Shown: in pieces, positions 22,725-33,879 of the stretch
Position numbering within the stretch: the first letter of the stretch is position 1
How the letters are laid out: the number at the start of each line of letters is the position of its first letter
Source of the DNA: Gnetum montanum
Lineage: Eukaryota > Streptophyta > Gnetopsida > Gnetales > Gnetaceae
Length of the DNA stretch: 64,000 nt
Direction: 5' to 3'
Assembly (NCBI GenBank): GCA_015680685.1
Contig: MNCI01022113.1
Location: forward strand, 254,945-318,944
The notes under the pieces: generated by a model
Database searches by the model: none
What the model saw: only the letters and a program-made list of their open reading frames with translations
Told to the model about the DNA's origin: nothing
Position numbers and translations under genes: made by a program

Positions 22725-22785
22725 ACACTTTCTTTTTCTTTTTCTTTTCTTTTTCCTCTTCTTCTCTCTTTTTTTTTCTTTTTAA
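22725..22785 (-). repeat. Purine-rich tract (sense strand) in element 2 spacer
   Basis: About 60 bases of almost pure C and T on plus, hence A and G on the element sense strand. A similar tract lies in the spacer of element 1. Confidence 0.6.
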
Positions 22786-23599
22786 ATACTAAGTCCAAAG
22801 AAGGTGTCAACCTTCAGGCATGGGTGCATGTCTTTCTAGTGGGACCCCCTAGAACAGCATTGGATTTTTTAGTGCCCTTTCGATTACTCTTACTTCCATT
22901 TTTCATTAGATCTACAAGTATTTTAATACAACCACGTTGCATGATAACTCCCACAGACATCACCAAAGAGAATCCTCAAGTCCCCTTGATGTCACACCCT
23001 AATCATTCCCTCTTGTCCATCCTTCTTCATTCTAGGTACAATGAACACAAAATTAATTTTAAGTTTTTAAGAATTTCAAGAATATCAATGTACCCTCGAG
23101 TAGAACCTCTTATTTGTAGAGTGGATGAGTAGGTGTAATGGGCTCACTGTCCAAGTAATTTCCCACTCATGACTTAATAACATAGAACACACCTCAACTA
23201 ACGATCCACATGAGTGTTTTATTTGTAGATGAGATTACTTACAAAAACGTAAAAAGACAAAAACACAAAAAGGTAAAAAGATAAAACAAAAAGTTGAAAA
23301 ATGAAAAACTGAAAAACAAAAAGTTGTAAAATCAAAGAAAAATAAAAAATTGTTATTAATCCCACTTGTTATAAGAATGAGGGATATCCCTCATAGCTAA
23401 ATGGTTGAGGATGGCAAGGATTAATAATTGATGACGGGGATTCTTGCATGTTGGACGTATTCTGACTTGGTCATATTTACCCCATCGAGTTTCACACACT
23501 TGATTATAATGAGCATAGTGGGGCAATTTATACGATGTAGTTCCCAGATAATGAGTTGACCCACTATGATATTTGGGACCGTTAGATGGTATGCAAGGA

Positions 23600-23986
23600 T
23601 TGGGTTGTCACTCTCCATTCTTGTGTTCATTAGGCCGTATTGTTGTTGGAGTGTGAGTTGGTGGCCCTGATGAAGTTACATGAGGCGTTGGGTTTGAAGG
23701 TAAGGGTGCACCATAGTGTGGGGCTTGTGCTGAGTTGGAGGATGTAGGCCTCGGGATTGTGTTGTCCCTTCTTACAGTCGTGTTTAAAGAAGAGGCACTT
23801 TTGATGTTGCTAAGGTTTCTCATTGTTGTTGGCAGTAGTAGCACAAGTAGCGTTCGTGGGTTGTTGCAATGGTGCAAACATCTTAGGAACAGTTTTTGGC
23901 ACTGTGGAAGGAGGGAAAGGATGAGAATGTTGAAAGTTAGGAGGAGTATAAGGTGCACAAGATGGTGGTTGTGTTGAAGGTATGGA
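23600..23986 (-). pseudogene. Pro-rich C-terminal tail of gag, after a stop
   Basis: Just past the gag stop at 23,987 the same frame continues for about 60 codons (SIPSTQPPSCAPYTPPNF...), rich in P, T and Q, as gag tails of this family are. A single TAG codon separates it from gag. It may be a recent nonsense mutation. Another frame with a Pro/Thr-rich product (24,303-23,608) overlaps and is considered a shadow. Confidence 0.4.
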
Positions 23987-25351
23987 CTAATAGTATTGAG
24001 GAGAATGATACTGTGGTGAGATGGAGTATGTTGGCCCAATTGGAGAAACATGATGTTGAACAAGATAAGCATTTTGATTCGGATAATATGAAGGGTGCCT
24101 CCAGTGTAGGGATGGTTTCCCCCATGACTGGGATTGTTGCCACTGTGATTGAACACAGTATCTCTGTACGAACTCTGGATGTAACGTGTTTCCCCAATGC
24201 TCATGTAAATGTAACAATATTGGGCATTGGCCCTTGGGGTGATCGTATATGCATATGTCGCATTCATATGTATGGTTAGCAGTTGAGCACTTATTCCCTT
24301 CATTCTTTTTTTCCGAATGTCTAATGTTTTGCCCTACTTCTTGGGTTGTCAAAACTCTATCTCCAATAATGTTGATAAATTCCCCACACTTTTGATACGT
24401 CCATTTCAACATCTTATTGATCTTTGCCTCAAATTCTTCTAATGTTTGTTGTGTTGGCAAAGATGACGTTTCCACCTTGAGATTGGTTGATTTCTCCTTT
24501 TTATGATCATGGACCTTTGTTAAGTTGAAATTTTGGTCCCATTGATGTTTTTCAACACTCTCCCATCTAGCCATTTCTCCTTCTTCTTTTGCTACCCACT
24601 TAACAAGCTCTTGGACTTGATGGGTTCGTAGTTCATATAGTTGACCTTGGGCATACATTCCTAAGGTCTCTCTTGTTTCATTACGTAGCCCATCAATAAT
24701 ATGGTTCATTAGCCTTTCCTCAGAAAACCCATGGCCCGGACAGTTGTTTAATAGTGCATAATATCTTTCTAAGGCCATGTCCAAGGGTTCATGTTGTGCT
24801 TGTTTCCATCCTTGGATTTGTTTCCTCAAGGCTGACACTCTTGCGTAGGTTTGATATTTTTTGTTAAAAACTTCTACCATTGTTGACCAACGTTGTATTG
24901 AATTTGGTTTGAATGATCTATACCATACTTTTGCTTGGTCAACGAGTGTCATAGGGAAGAGCTTGAGTTTTTGCCATCCGTTATGAATGTTGTTCCATGC
25001 GCAGCCATCATAGAAGGCTTGTAAATGTTGATGCAGATCTAAGTCATAGCTTCCTGAAAATTTAGGAAAGTTGTTTAAATCAAGCTTGGGTAGATGGCTC
25101 TCTTTACGATGCCTACGTGAGATTCGAACGACCTCTTGTATTTGTGTTAAGCTTGTAGTGGCCAACAAGGGTTCATTGTCATCGGCTAAGTTATGCTTTC
25201 GTGTGTTGGGATGACATTGCTTTCGTTCATGTTTATAAGAAACCCCCACTTCAGGTTGTGTACTCCAATCTTCATCGTCATATAGTTCGTTGGCTCTCCA
25301 ATGAACTTCCTCACTAAGTGTAGCATTATTGTAATCTTGTAGGGGAGGCAT
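23987..25351 (-). CDS. Ty3/gypsy gag polyprotein (454 aa)
   Basis: This is the longest open frame in the window. Residues about 95-235 form a retrotransposon gag capsid domain (FPKFSGSYDLDLHQHLQAF, LKLFPMTLVDQAKVWYRSF, YYALLNNCPGHGF). A charged linker follows, then a zinc-knuckle-like CDICIYDHPKGQC near residue 375, spaced CX2CX3HX4C, and a tail rich in Q, W, S and Y. Gag would assemble cytoplasmic particles around element RNA. The start lies about 140 bases inside the PBS/LTR edge, as expected. The frame is uninterrupted despite the age of the LTRs, so it may have stayed intact by chance or been made in functional form until recently. No protease or pol follows. Confidence 0.85.
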   Translation of the reverse strand: MPPLQDYNNATLSEEVHWRANELYDDEDWSTQPEVGVSYKHERKQCHPNTRKHNLADDNEPLLATTSLTQIQEVVRISRRHRKESHLPKLDLNNFPKFSGSYDLDLHQHLQAFYDGCAWNNIHNGWQKLKLFPMTLVDQAKVWYRSFKPNSIQRWSTMVEVFNKKYQTYARVSALRKQIQGWKQAQHEPLDMALERYYALLNNCPGHGFSEERLMNHIIDGLRNETRETLGMYAQGQLYELRTHQVQELVKWVAKEEGEMARWESVEKHQWDQNFNLTKVHDHKKEKSTNLKVETSSLPTQQTLEEFEAKINKMLKWTYQKCGEFINIIGDRVLTTQEVGQNIRHSEKKNEGNKCSTANHTYECDICIYDHPKGQCPILLHLHEHWGNTLHPEFVQRYCVQSQWQQSQSWGKPSLHWRHPSYYPNQNAYLVQHHVSPIGPTYSISPQYHSPQYY

Positions 25352-25475
25352 TGTTGTGAAGTTATGTGTGAATTACGTGTGACTTTTAATAATTTTTTCT
25401 TCTTCCTAAGAGATATATCGTTCAGTTCTATACAGCAACCTTGTATGATATAACTAATCTATATAACTAGCACCG

Positions 25476-25493
25476 TCCCCAGCAACGGCACCA
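25476..25493 (-). other. Primer binding site of gypsy element 2
   Basis: On minus, one base after the LTR end, TGGTGCCGTTGCTGGGGA. It closely resembles the TGGCGCCGTTGCCGGGGA site recalled for Athila-like plant gypsy elements (tRNA-Asp type). The tRNA assignment is from memory. Confidence 0.75.
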
Positions 25494-25494
25494 A

Positions 25495-26295
25495 TGATGA
25501 GTGGCAAGCTACCCCTACACTCAACCATACGAATACGAGTGTTTTCATGCGCTATCCGATCGAACTCCGCAGATGGACTAGTTGTGGCACCTAGATAGTT
25601 AGCCTTAGGTCGCAGTTTATTGTCTTCCCACCTGGACTAGTATTAGCTTTGTCACGTATGGTTTAGTCTAGAGTGAGGTGTATGATGTGGTTCCTAATCT
25701 AACGCTACTCCTGAAGTCAATCGAGAGAAAGTAATATTAACTAATCTAGGAGAAAGGGTAAGAGAATCTAATCTAGCCTAAGTGCGATGAGCATCCGTTC
25801 CTTGATCATCCATACACATCTTGGACCTCGTGCATGACTACCACTAGGATTACCAAGCACAGATCCTAGGTACGCTACTGGGTTACCAAGTAGTCATAGT
25901 TAAATGCTCGTAATCAAGTCGTACTCATTCCATGTTCTAATATGAGTTTAAGGGTGAGAGAGTATTAACTAGGAAAGCAATAAATAGCAATTAATTAAAT
26001 AAATAACAAAGTGAATGCTGCAATGATGAAGTAATCTTGATCTTTATTTCTGGTCATGTGCGTGTCCAAGTACGTCACACTCAAATAAAGGTTGTTGTAT
26101 AATTACATTCACCACATTGCGGGCATACACTAGAAAAGTATCTATCTATAGAGGGATCAAACTAAGAGTCTAGCTACAATCTAAATCTAAAACTAGGAAA
26201 CAAGGGAGAGCCACCTCTTATTTATACAACTGGCGGCAAGTTGCGATATCGCGTACGCAATATTGCAGGGAAAGATGTGATATCACGTCCCATCA
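25495..26295 (-). mobile_element. LTR of gypsy element 2 (5' LTR in sense orientation)
   Basis: It runs TGATGAGTGGCA to CGTCCCATCA on plus and aligns end to end with 17,179-17,980. The palindrome is kept as TGCGATATCGCGTACGCAATATTGCA (26,242-26,267), with a TATA-like TTATTTATAC next to it. Right flank TCAAT (26,296-26,300) completes the duplication. Confidence 0.93.
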
Positions 26296-26300
26296 TCAAT

Positions 26301-28292
26301 CAATAGCACTTTTATTAGAAAAGTTTGAAAATAGCATGCATAGATAAACAAAAGTTAAGAAATGTCATTTTAGATGGTTTAGTAATGTGTTAAGAACCTA
26401 TAGAAAGTAGGAATATTTTTCCAAAAAACTATAGATGGTAGGGATACTTGTCTGCACTAATTCAGTTCAATCAATAGCTCTCTTATTAGGTAAAAGAATG
26501 TTAAGATAAAGATTAGGAATATTTTATAACCACGACCGATGAAAACTGTTACCCAAAAACCACAACTTTTGTTACCCAAAAACCACAACTTTCAAACTAA
26601 TAGATGAGCTTCTTGATCACTATACTATACCCCTTAGGTGGTAAAGTTAATTCTAAAAAACAAAACTTTAAAAAATTAAAATCTCATCTAATTAAAATTT
26701 AAAAAATTTCATAGCAAACAATCATTAATTTCTCTCACTGCATTTAATAAAATAGAATATCATCATTTTCATGATTCTAAATCCATTTACATAGACTAAA
26801 GAAGAACCTTCTTTTATTCAATGAAATATATTGTCTTGCATCTAATTGCATAACTATTAAATTAATTAAATTAAGACAATGTTCATCACTCAATGACATA
26901 TAAGTCACTTGGTAAAAGTACCTAGTTAGTAATGGTATAATCCAAAAGAATAATTTAAAATATATGAAGTAATTGAATATAAAATTTCATCAATACTACC
27001 CCAAGGATGGTGATTGTTGGACTAAAAATTTAATTTCTATGGCCAAGTTTCTTCCCCAGTTTGGAAAAGCTCTATGAAAGCTACTCATAAATAATATTTA
27101 AGTAAAAATGCATTCAAATGGTTACTCTATATATATATATATATATAAAAGAATTTCTATGGTTAAATTTGTGTTATAGGTGTATAGTGTATTCAATGAC
27201 AACCTTGTTGTGCAATGAACTAAGGTGGATAGAGCTCAGTAATATATGAAGAAGCTTTTGGTAAAAAAGCTTGTAGGGTTATGGTATGTGTTTCTCTCTA
27301 CAATATTAGGAAGTATACTAAAGAAGCATTAAAGAGAGTTGATAAGACCATATTTTTTAACTCCTATGTAATCTATGAATTGGAATAAGAATGTAACTTG
27401 CTCTTCTTGATAAAAGGTATATGTAAATGATGTGAAGCATAAAATTGAATAATCCACATATCAAAGCGTCTTTCTTTAATTTCTCATGTTGCATGATTAA
27501 CAAAATATATAATTATAAAAGAGATCACATGTACAAATTTAGAGGAATATAATGAAATTGATTAGCTGAGAGCTCCCCCTGGACCTCGGGGGACCTCGTA
27601 GTCTTTGATGACCTCCTTCGAATTTCTCCCTTCAACATAGCCTCTCATGGGTAGTCTTTTTTTATCTGATACGATCTCCGATACGAGACCAAACGTGGTA
27701 TTGGAGCCAGCAAGATGAACTAAGTGAAAACGGTGAAGTCAGATTTTGATATGACGTGGGTTTAAGATGATTTGATTGGTCTACAAAAAGGTAATTTCAA
27801 TGCTCCATTTTCTTGTCCATTTCAACATGGCCAGGAAATTCAAATACAAATGCGTTTTATGCAGAAACTGGTTGCCGTGAAAGGTGAATTGAAAGTTACA
27901 GTTTATCGTTATTTCCAAAAGTGACTGAAGGAAGGTGAATTGAAAGTGATATTTATGTATATTAACTCGTTATTTCCAGAAGTCACTGAAGGTCGAGGCG
28001 TTAAGATAGCATTTTTTACGTGTATTAAGAATTTACGGGATGCATCTTCTAAACAGAATAAAATAAAGAAATAATTTGTTTACTACTATAATCATAAACA
28101 TATTCATTTTGGTAAATTTAGAAGTAAAAGACATGAGGTGCTGAACATGTTAATGCGATTCAATGTCGGTCGTAAATGCTTTCCACGTTCTGACAAGAGA
28201 TGAGACCTTTATCGTACGACGGCTGTCTGCAAGAGCCTTCATTGTCATTGGCCTTTGGATTTACACATGATGATGAAACAGAAGGAACTTTG
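26301..28292. other. Non-coding remainder of block A and low-copy flank
   Basis: No gene was recognised. Up to about 28,077 it matches 55,570-57,200 and 62,229-62,412. A TA dinucleotide run lies at 27,127-27,147. After 28,077 a unique-looking stretch of about 210 bases leads to the copia LTR. Confidence 0.5.
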
Positions 28293-28657
28293 TGTAACAC
28301 GCGTTTACTGGCCTCCATATTCGTTGATGCTTATACACATTGGTGTTGGGTGGCAGCCACATCCTAATGGGGTTTTGGGTCTGTTATTTTTCAAATTTTT
28401 TTTCATGCGTGGCATATAAATTTGTTCTTAATGGAAGAACAAAGGCACCATGAATCACAGCAAGATTGCAATTCAAGTCTCTTTCACAATTGTTTGAAGG
28501 TTGCATACACCATCATTGCAGAGGGCCCGTGTGAAAGAAAAATTGGAACAAGATTAATTGCAGGCATCAATGGCTGGAGGTCAATTACATTGCTTTCGCA
28601 TTCTATACTTTAATTACTTGTACAATCCAGTTTTTTCTGCACAATTATTTTCTTACA
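28293..28657 (+). mobile_element. Copia 5' LTR
   Basis: TGTAACACGCG...ATTATTTTCTTACA aligns with 39,469-39,881 across TGGCCTCCATAT, GGGGTTTTGG, GTTGCATACACCATCATTG and TTTAATTACTTG. It is shorter by an internal deletion. Frame 28,422-28,613 within it is not a gene. Confidence 0.8.
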
Positions 28658-29424
28658 TTTAAAGCCATACATCTCTATTTTGATGCATTTTAACGATGGT
28701 GCAATTTTCTAGAATTACAGTTATTAAGTTTTAATTAAATTGAACTCTAGTTTTGTCATCCACTTCACTAGTCCTTGTAATATTTAAGTCTGAATTATGT
28801 TATGCTACTACTTCACTAGCACATGAACCACGAAAATAGTAGACTTTGAACTTTACTACCATAGGTTTGAAGTAGAAAAGTTTTACATCGCTAGTGGCAT
28901 TCGATATTAGGAGTCAAAGGATAACTTTGCTAAAGTCTTAAGCAAGGTGGTTATATGCATCAATATTTTTGATAAAATTATGTTTATACCATGTTAAAAT
29001 TGGTAATTTATCAATTTTATGCATATTTTTGTAAATATATGCATCATTTTCTGTATATGAATTATATCTAGTGATCTATATAATTTTGTATAATTGGAGA
29101 GTAGCCACAACAGCTTTAATTATGCAAAATTATGTACTAAGAGCTTTTGGATCACATGTGGTAGAGAACATTAAAAATTGTGATTAATTATATGTAATAT
29201 GATAAATTTTATCCCACGTGAATTTTTATTATATTTAATATGATTAATTAGGATGATATGTTAAATTATTTTTCTTAATTTGCCCACATGGATAAAGAAA
29301 AAGAATATAATTTAAAAGTTTATCATAAGGATATATGAATATATTTGAATTAAAATTTATCCCACAAGCAATTTTATGTCATTTGATTCATATTTTTCAT
29401 GTTTTACATTGGTAAACATGTCTT
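28658..29424 (+). other. AT-rich leader of copia element
   Basis: No gene and no recognisable PBS directly after the LTR (TTTAAAGCC). The long leader may include a later insertion, or decay beyond recognition. Confidence 0.4.
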
Positions 29425-31016
29425 ATGGTATTTAACCTCAAATTTAGTAACATAAGCATGTTAGATTATGCAGTTGTGCAACCTGTAAGCTACTCTGATT
29501 TTAAGTGTGACATTCCTAACTTAAAGGGTGATAATTATAAGGTGTGGAAGGAGAGAATTCTTCTTCATGTAGGTTGGATGGACATTGATTATGTTATCCA
29601 TAAGGATAAACCACCTGTCATTACATCAATCAGCCGTTCGGATGATATTGGTAATTATGAAAAATGGGAGCGATCTAATCGCCTCTATGTCATGTTTATA
29701 AAAATCAAGATCTTGGTTGGTATGCGTGGTTCACTGGAACAATATGACAATGTGCATGCTTTGTTAAAGGTCATTGATGAACAATTTGAGTCATCAAACA
29801 AGGCATTGACTAGCACCTTGATAATGAAGTTCTCATCCATGAAGCTCATTAAAATTCGTGGTGTGCGTGAGCACATCATGCAAATGAGGGATATAGTAGC
29901 TCAACTGAAAACACTTGAGGTCAAGATGTCAAAATATTTCCTTTTGCACTATATCTTAAACACACTCCCACCATAGTACGGACCCTTTAAAATTTCTTAT
30001 AACACACATAAGGACAAATGGTCAATCAATGAACTAATGACCATGTGTGTGCAAGAAGAGGGGAGACTTGCTATGGAAGAGAAAGAGAATGTGCATTTGG
30101 CTACACAAGGAAATAATAAAGAACAAGCCAAGGGTAAGAGGAAGGTCAACTTGCTTGCATAAGCTGATATTAAGAAGGAATCCAGATGTTTTTTCTACAA
30201 AACGAAAGGGCACATAAAGAAGGATTGTTCTAAATATCAAAAACGGCTTGAAAAGAAAGGCACTGAACTCTCACTTCTTTGTTTTGAATCTAATATGGTT
30301 GATGTTGGCCATAACACATGGTGAATTGATTCTGGTTCTACAATCCATGTTACCAATTCCTTGCAGGGGTGAAAAACCTAAGGAAGCTCGTGGGAAGTGA
30401 GTCATGCTTCTATTCAGGCAATAAGATGCACTCACATGTGGAGGCAATTGGAACATGCAAATTAGTTTTAAGTAGTGGTTATTTTGTAGAGTTGGAAAAG
30501 ACATTTTATATTCCTAGTTTTTCAAGGAATTTAATTTCTATTTCAAGGTTTATATCATTGGGATTTTCCTTTAATTTTTGAGATACTATATTTAGTTTAT
30601 ATTATAGTTATAAACTTATTGGAAATGGTACATTGACAAATGGTCTTTTCAAAATTAATTTACAAAATGAAACTTCTTATACTTCTATGCATGTTCATGT
30701 TGGCATTAAGAGATGTATTATGAGTGACAAATCCTCTATGTTGTGGCATCGTAGATTAGGACATATCTCTATTAAGAAAATGAGGAGATTAGTAAATGAT
30801 AGAGTACTTAGTACTCTAGATTTTACTGACTTTGACACTTGTGTGGACTACATAAAGGGAAAGCAGACCAATATGTCAAAGAAAGGTGCCAAGAGAAGTT
30901 TAAACATATTAGAGGTCATATATATAGATATTTGTAGTCTAGATATGGATGTGTATGGTTAAAAGTATTTCATTACCTTTATTGATGATTATTTACAATA
31001 TATGTATCTCTACCTG
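29425..31016 (+). pseudogene. Copia gag, protease and N-terminal integrase (broken)
   Basis: The first 183 codons are open: gag with NLKGDNYKVWKERILLHVGW and the UBN2-type IKIRGVREHIMQMRDIVAQL. After a stop come the knuckle CFFYKTKGHIKKDCSKY (third ligand order C..C replaced, so damaged), protease IDSGSTIHVTN near 30,325, the pre-integrase LWHRRLGHISIKKMRRLV near 30,742, and KYFITFIDDY at 30,960-30,990. The reading is cut by the gypsy LTR at 31,017. Several stops and one frameshift exclude translation. Confidence 0.83.
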
Positions 31017-31809
31017 TGATGAGTGGCGAGGTACCCTTACACTCAACCATACGAATACAAGCGTTTCACATGCGATCCGGTCGAACTCCAAGGACTAAGT
31101 GCTTATGCACCTTAATGGAACACTTAAGCTTAATCAATCGTTGTTTTCCCAAACTTACTTGTATTGTCATGGTTGTATGGCTAAGTAAGCTTGAGGTATA
31201 TGATTTTTAAATCTTTTATCTTTTTAATGTCTTATGCTAATAGGGGAAGGTGAAGAGAACTAAGTGACTAACTTTCATTAACTATTCAATAACTACGTTC
31301 TAATTATTCTTAACACTAGTATCCATTGCCACTTGTCACACACATCTTGAACCAGTGCAACGCTGCTGGGATTACCAAACCCTAATCGTTATTGGGTTAC
31401 TAAGCACTACACACATGCTCGAAGCGATCGTATCGAGTGTACTTATCTAGGAGAGTCAAGGGTTGAGAGACATTAATTAACTAGGAAAGCAATTAAAAAT
31501 TCAATAATAATTAATTACTATTTAGCTTAGTCCATATGCTGTAAGGTTTATTAGAGAGTTCGTCTTTATTGCAATACACAAATGTGTGCTCAGGTACAAT
31601 TTTCTCGAATAAAGATCCGTTCACTTTAAGACTCCTACTGTAGGCACATGGAAATTATTCTAAGTCTGGAATGGTAAAACTACTATAGTTTGGCTAAGGG
31701 TCTAAGTCTAAGTGCCTAAAACATGGAAATCCACCTCTTATTTTTAGACATTGCGGTGGGTCGTGATATCGCGTACGCGATATCGCGTACATGATATCGT
31801 GGCTCATCA
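31017..31809 (-). mobile_element. 3' LTR of gypsy element 3
   Basis: TGATGAGTGGCGAGGTACCC...GTGGCTCATCA matches the element 2 LTRs at both ends with an internal deletion and substitutions. U3 carries GATATCGCGTACGCGATATC with a further half unit (31,764-31,799) beside a TATA-like region. Confidence 0.88.
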
Positions 31810-31826
31810 TACCCCCATGACTGAAT
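31810..31826 (-). other. Polypurine tract of gypsy element 3
   Basis: On minus, ATTCAGTCATGGGGGTA adjoins the LTR start at 31,809. Confidence 0.8.
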
Positions 31827-33870
31827 AAAAACTCATCTTCGAGTTCTTTACAAAATATTGGGAAGGTATGGGATTATTTACTTGAATGACACTAATGGTG
31901 AATGGGGTGACACATGAACGGATCATCATTACAATACATGACAATATTAGCATTCATGACAACAAGAGTGAACAGTATACACATTTGACATCTAGCCTTA
32001 TTTGGCAGCTAAGAGAAAAGAAAGAAGAGAGAGAGAGAGAAAAGAAGAAGTCTGTTGCTGCCGATGCCAAGATTGCGTTTTTCATTGTCCATCCATAAGC
32101 ATGCCATCAATCCTGTTCCTTGCATAACTACTCCAGCACTAGAACATTCTAAGTGTTCCCTCTAGATCCAATCCATTGTTGTATGATTACCATCTGCACA
32201 TATAACACAGTCTTAAATTAGTAAGGGTAAATGAATCACAATGCAGTTGACACCTTGCCTTGGTGAAAATTCCATTGGTTGAGTTGTGATATGGCTGATG
32301 CGAATTTTCGAGACATAACACTAGTCACTACCCAAGATGTAGTGGTTTAGAGAAAGTCGATAAAATTAGACCAGGACCCCCATGACTAAGAGCGATCCTC
32401 CGGTAGCGATAGAATGGAAAAAGATAAGGAATAAGAAAGATGGAGAAAAAGAAACAACGGCAACGCCGATAAAATAAATGTCAGGGATGGAAATGAACAA
32501 AATAAATGTTGATTGTAAAAATATTTAAGGAAAAGAAATTAACTGATGGACCAAATAGGAATGTCAGTGGGTCCTCCCCAAAGTAGGCTCATGCCCTTAA
32601 TGCCCTGACAATCACACATTCAAAGAGTTTGTAGGCTCTGGAAATGTCATTTGGAAGCAAAAGTTAAGGTCTTAACCACAAGAATTTACCAAAAAGAAAA
32701 TAATGCATCAACCAAAATATGAACTATTGATACAATTGGCGATGAGGTGGAAAATGAAGAAAGAATGATGGAAAGAAGAGAATGGAATGGAGTCTCAAGA
32801 ACAAAGTGGTGTATAGCAACCCCTTGTGTATTAATGGTTAATATGACTTAGTAGATCTCATTCCAAATCCAACCTCAAACAATCCACATCCAGTGACTTC
32901 GCATTAATACATTTGGCCAATCCATCCACTTGAAGTAATAAGAATGCTTCCACCAAAGATTCACCACCATTTTGAAGAAAAGAGGAAGGAAAAAGTAGAA
33001 AGTGAGTAAGGGCCTTAGTTAGAGGGAACATGTTTGTTTAGTTCCATAACTGGTGCTTACAGCCTAGATGATTATTTTGTCTAAGGGGTGTGCTTTGAAT
33101 TCTCACTTCTTCTTCTTTTTTTATGTGAGAACCACACCATGCATAGACTTATTATTTTTATTAGCTCAGCTTCTCGATAATGGAGCAACGTCAGTATGAT
33201 AAGGAAAACTCAAGAAGAAACATCCAAGCACCGAAAAGAATGGCCAACACAAATGCATCAAATCCCCTTGAAGTCACACCCTTTTCAATCCTTGAGCCCT
33301 TCCTTAGTTTGAGAAATGCCCAGTCACTAATTCATTAATAGTTCTATTATTAAGAAAGTGACTGTATAGTTCCAAGCCAAGAGAGACCATAGAAATTCAT
33401 GGATGTGTGGGTGACATGGACTCATTTTCTGTTATATCAAAAGAATCATACCTTAGTATCAACAATATAACTCCAAGGTAAAAACCAAACATTGGCAATC
33501 AATAGAATGCAATTCATACCACCATCAAGAGCACTCATTAGGTGACGAATCTAATAAAATAAATAAAGACACAAAGAAATGAAAGAGTATAAATGCTATT
33601 GCAAAAAAAATGAAAAAAGTTAAAGAAATTTGTAAAACAAAAATGTGTAAAACAAAAAAGTTAAAAAGTAAGTGAGGGCCTCAACTGATCAGCATATGTG
33701 GCCATCTCTCCCATGACTGAGTTGAAAGGAGGAGATCCAAAATAATGAGTGAGGTCATCCTTTCTCCAATGTGTTATGTGCATTGACTGTTCTAGATTCA
33801 TGGTAAGGTTTGGTCTATTGCACATTGACTAGTAATCTTTTATCGGAGTGCTTGTTTAAAGTTTTAGGAA
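31827..33870 (-). other. Gypsy element 3 spacer
   Basis: No gene is seen. It includes a GA-rich tract (32,010-32,050), an internal PPT-like motif (reverse complement of 32,368-32,388), sequence matching the spacers of elements 1 and 2 (33,000-33,420), an A-rich tract (33,600-33,665) and a second PPT-like motif near 33,700-33,718. Confidence 0.55.
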
Positions 33871-33879
33871 TTTCCAACT

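Larger units (their letters stand above)
21334..23400 (-). other. Gypsy element 2 spacer between gag and ORF3
   Basis: No gene is seen where pol would be expected. It contains a pyrimidine tract on plus (22,725-22,785; purine on the sense strand), a PPT-like motif (21,617-21,634), and the palindrome/TATA array at 21,800-21,960. Open frames here are low-complexity and are not matched in the sister elements. Confidence 0.55.
17179..26295 (-). mobile_element. Complete non-autonomous Ty3/gypsy-like element (gag + ORF3, no pol)
   Basis: The 9.1-kb element is bounded by 801-802 bp LTRs and a 5-bp duplication. Orientation is minus: the PBS lies inside the LTR at 25,495 and the PPT inside the LTR at 17,980. 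In sense order it has PBS, gag (25,351-23,987), a Pro-rich gag tail, a spacer of about 2 kb, an internal palindrome/TATA array (21,960-21,800), ORF3 (21,333 to about 18,150) and PPT. No protease, RT, RNase H or integrase motif was found between gag and ORF3, so it would need proteins from a relative such as the element at 1-10 kb. The LTRs differ at several percent of positions, mostly transitions, so the insertion is old. Confidence 0.9.
13946..28077. repeat. Segmental duplication, copy A (interrupted by gypsy element 2)
   Basis: From ATTTACCAATCCTATCC (near 13,950) to AATAAAGAAATAATTT (near 28,077), leaving out the gypsy insertion at 17,179-26,300, the sequence runs collinear with 52,500-62,412. 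The copies share the LBD exons, the introns, a roughly 220-bp tandem repeat and the low-copy flanks, with small indels. About 5 kb of original sequence is shared. Confidence 0.85.

Noticed and set aside
22689-23132. 147-codon plus frame
   Set aside because: Starts with a homopolymer-like pyrimidine tract and runs antisense to the element; no motif.
23953-24279. 108-codon plus frame
   Set aside because: Antisense shadow of gag.
23608-24303. 231-codon minus frame
   Set aside because: Low-complexity, overlaps gag and its tail in another frame, and lacks counterparts in the sister elements.
27127-27147. TA microsatellite as a regulatory site
   Set aside because: Simple dinucleotide run, shorter in copy B, with no gene nearby.
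28422-28613. 63-codon plus frame
   Set aside because: Lies inside the copia 5' LTR and is disrupted in the 3' LTR.
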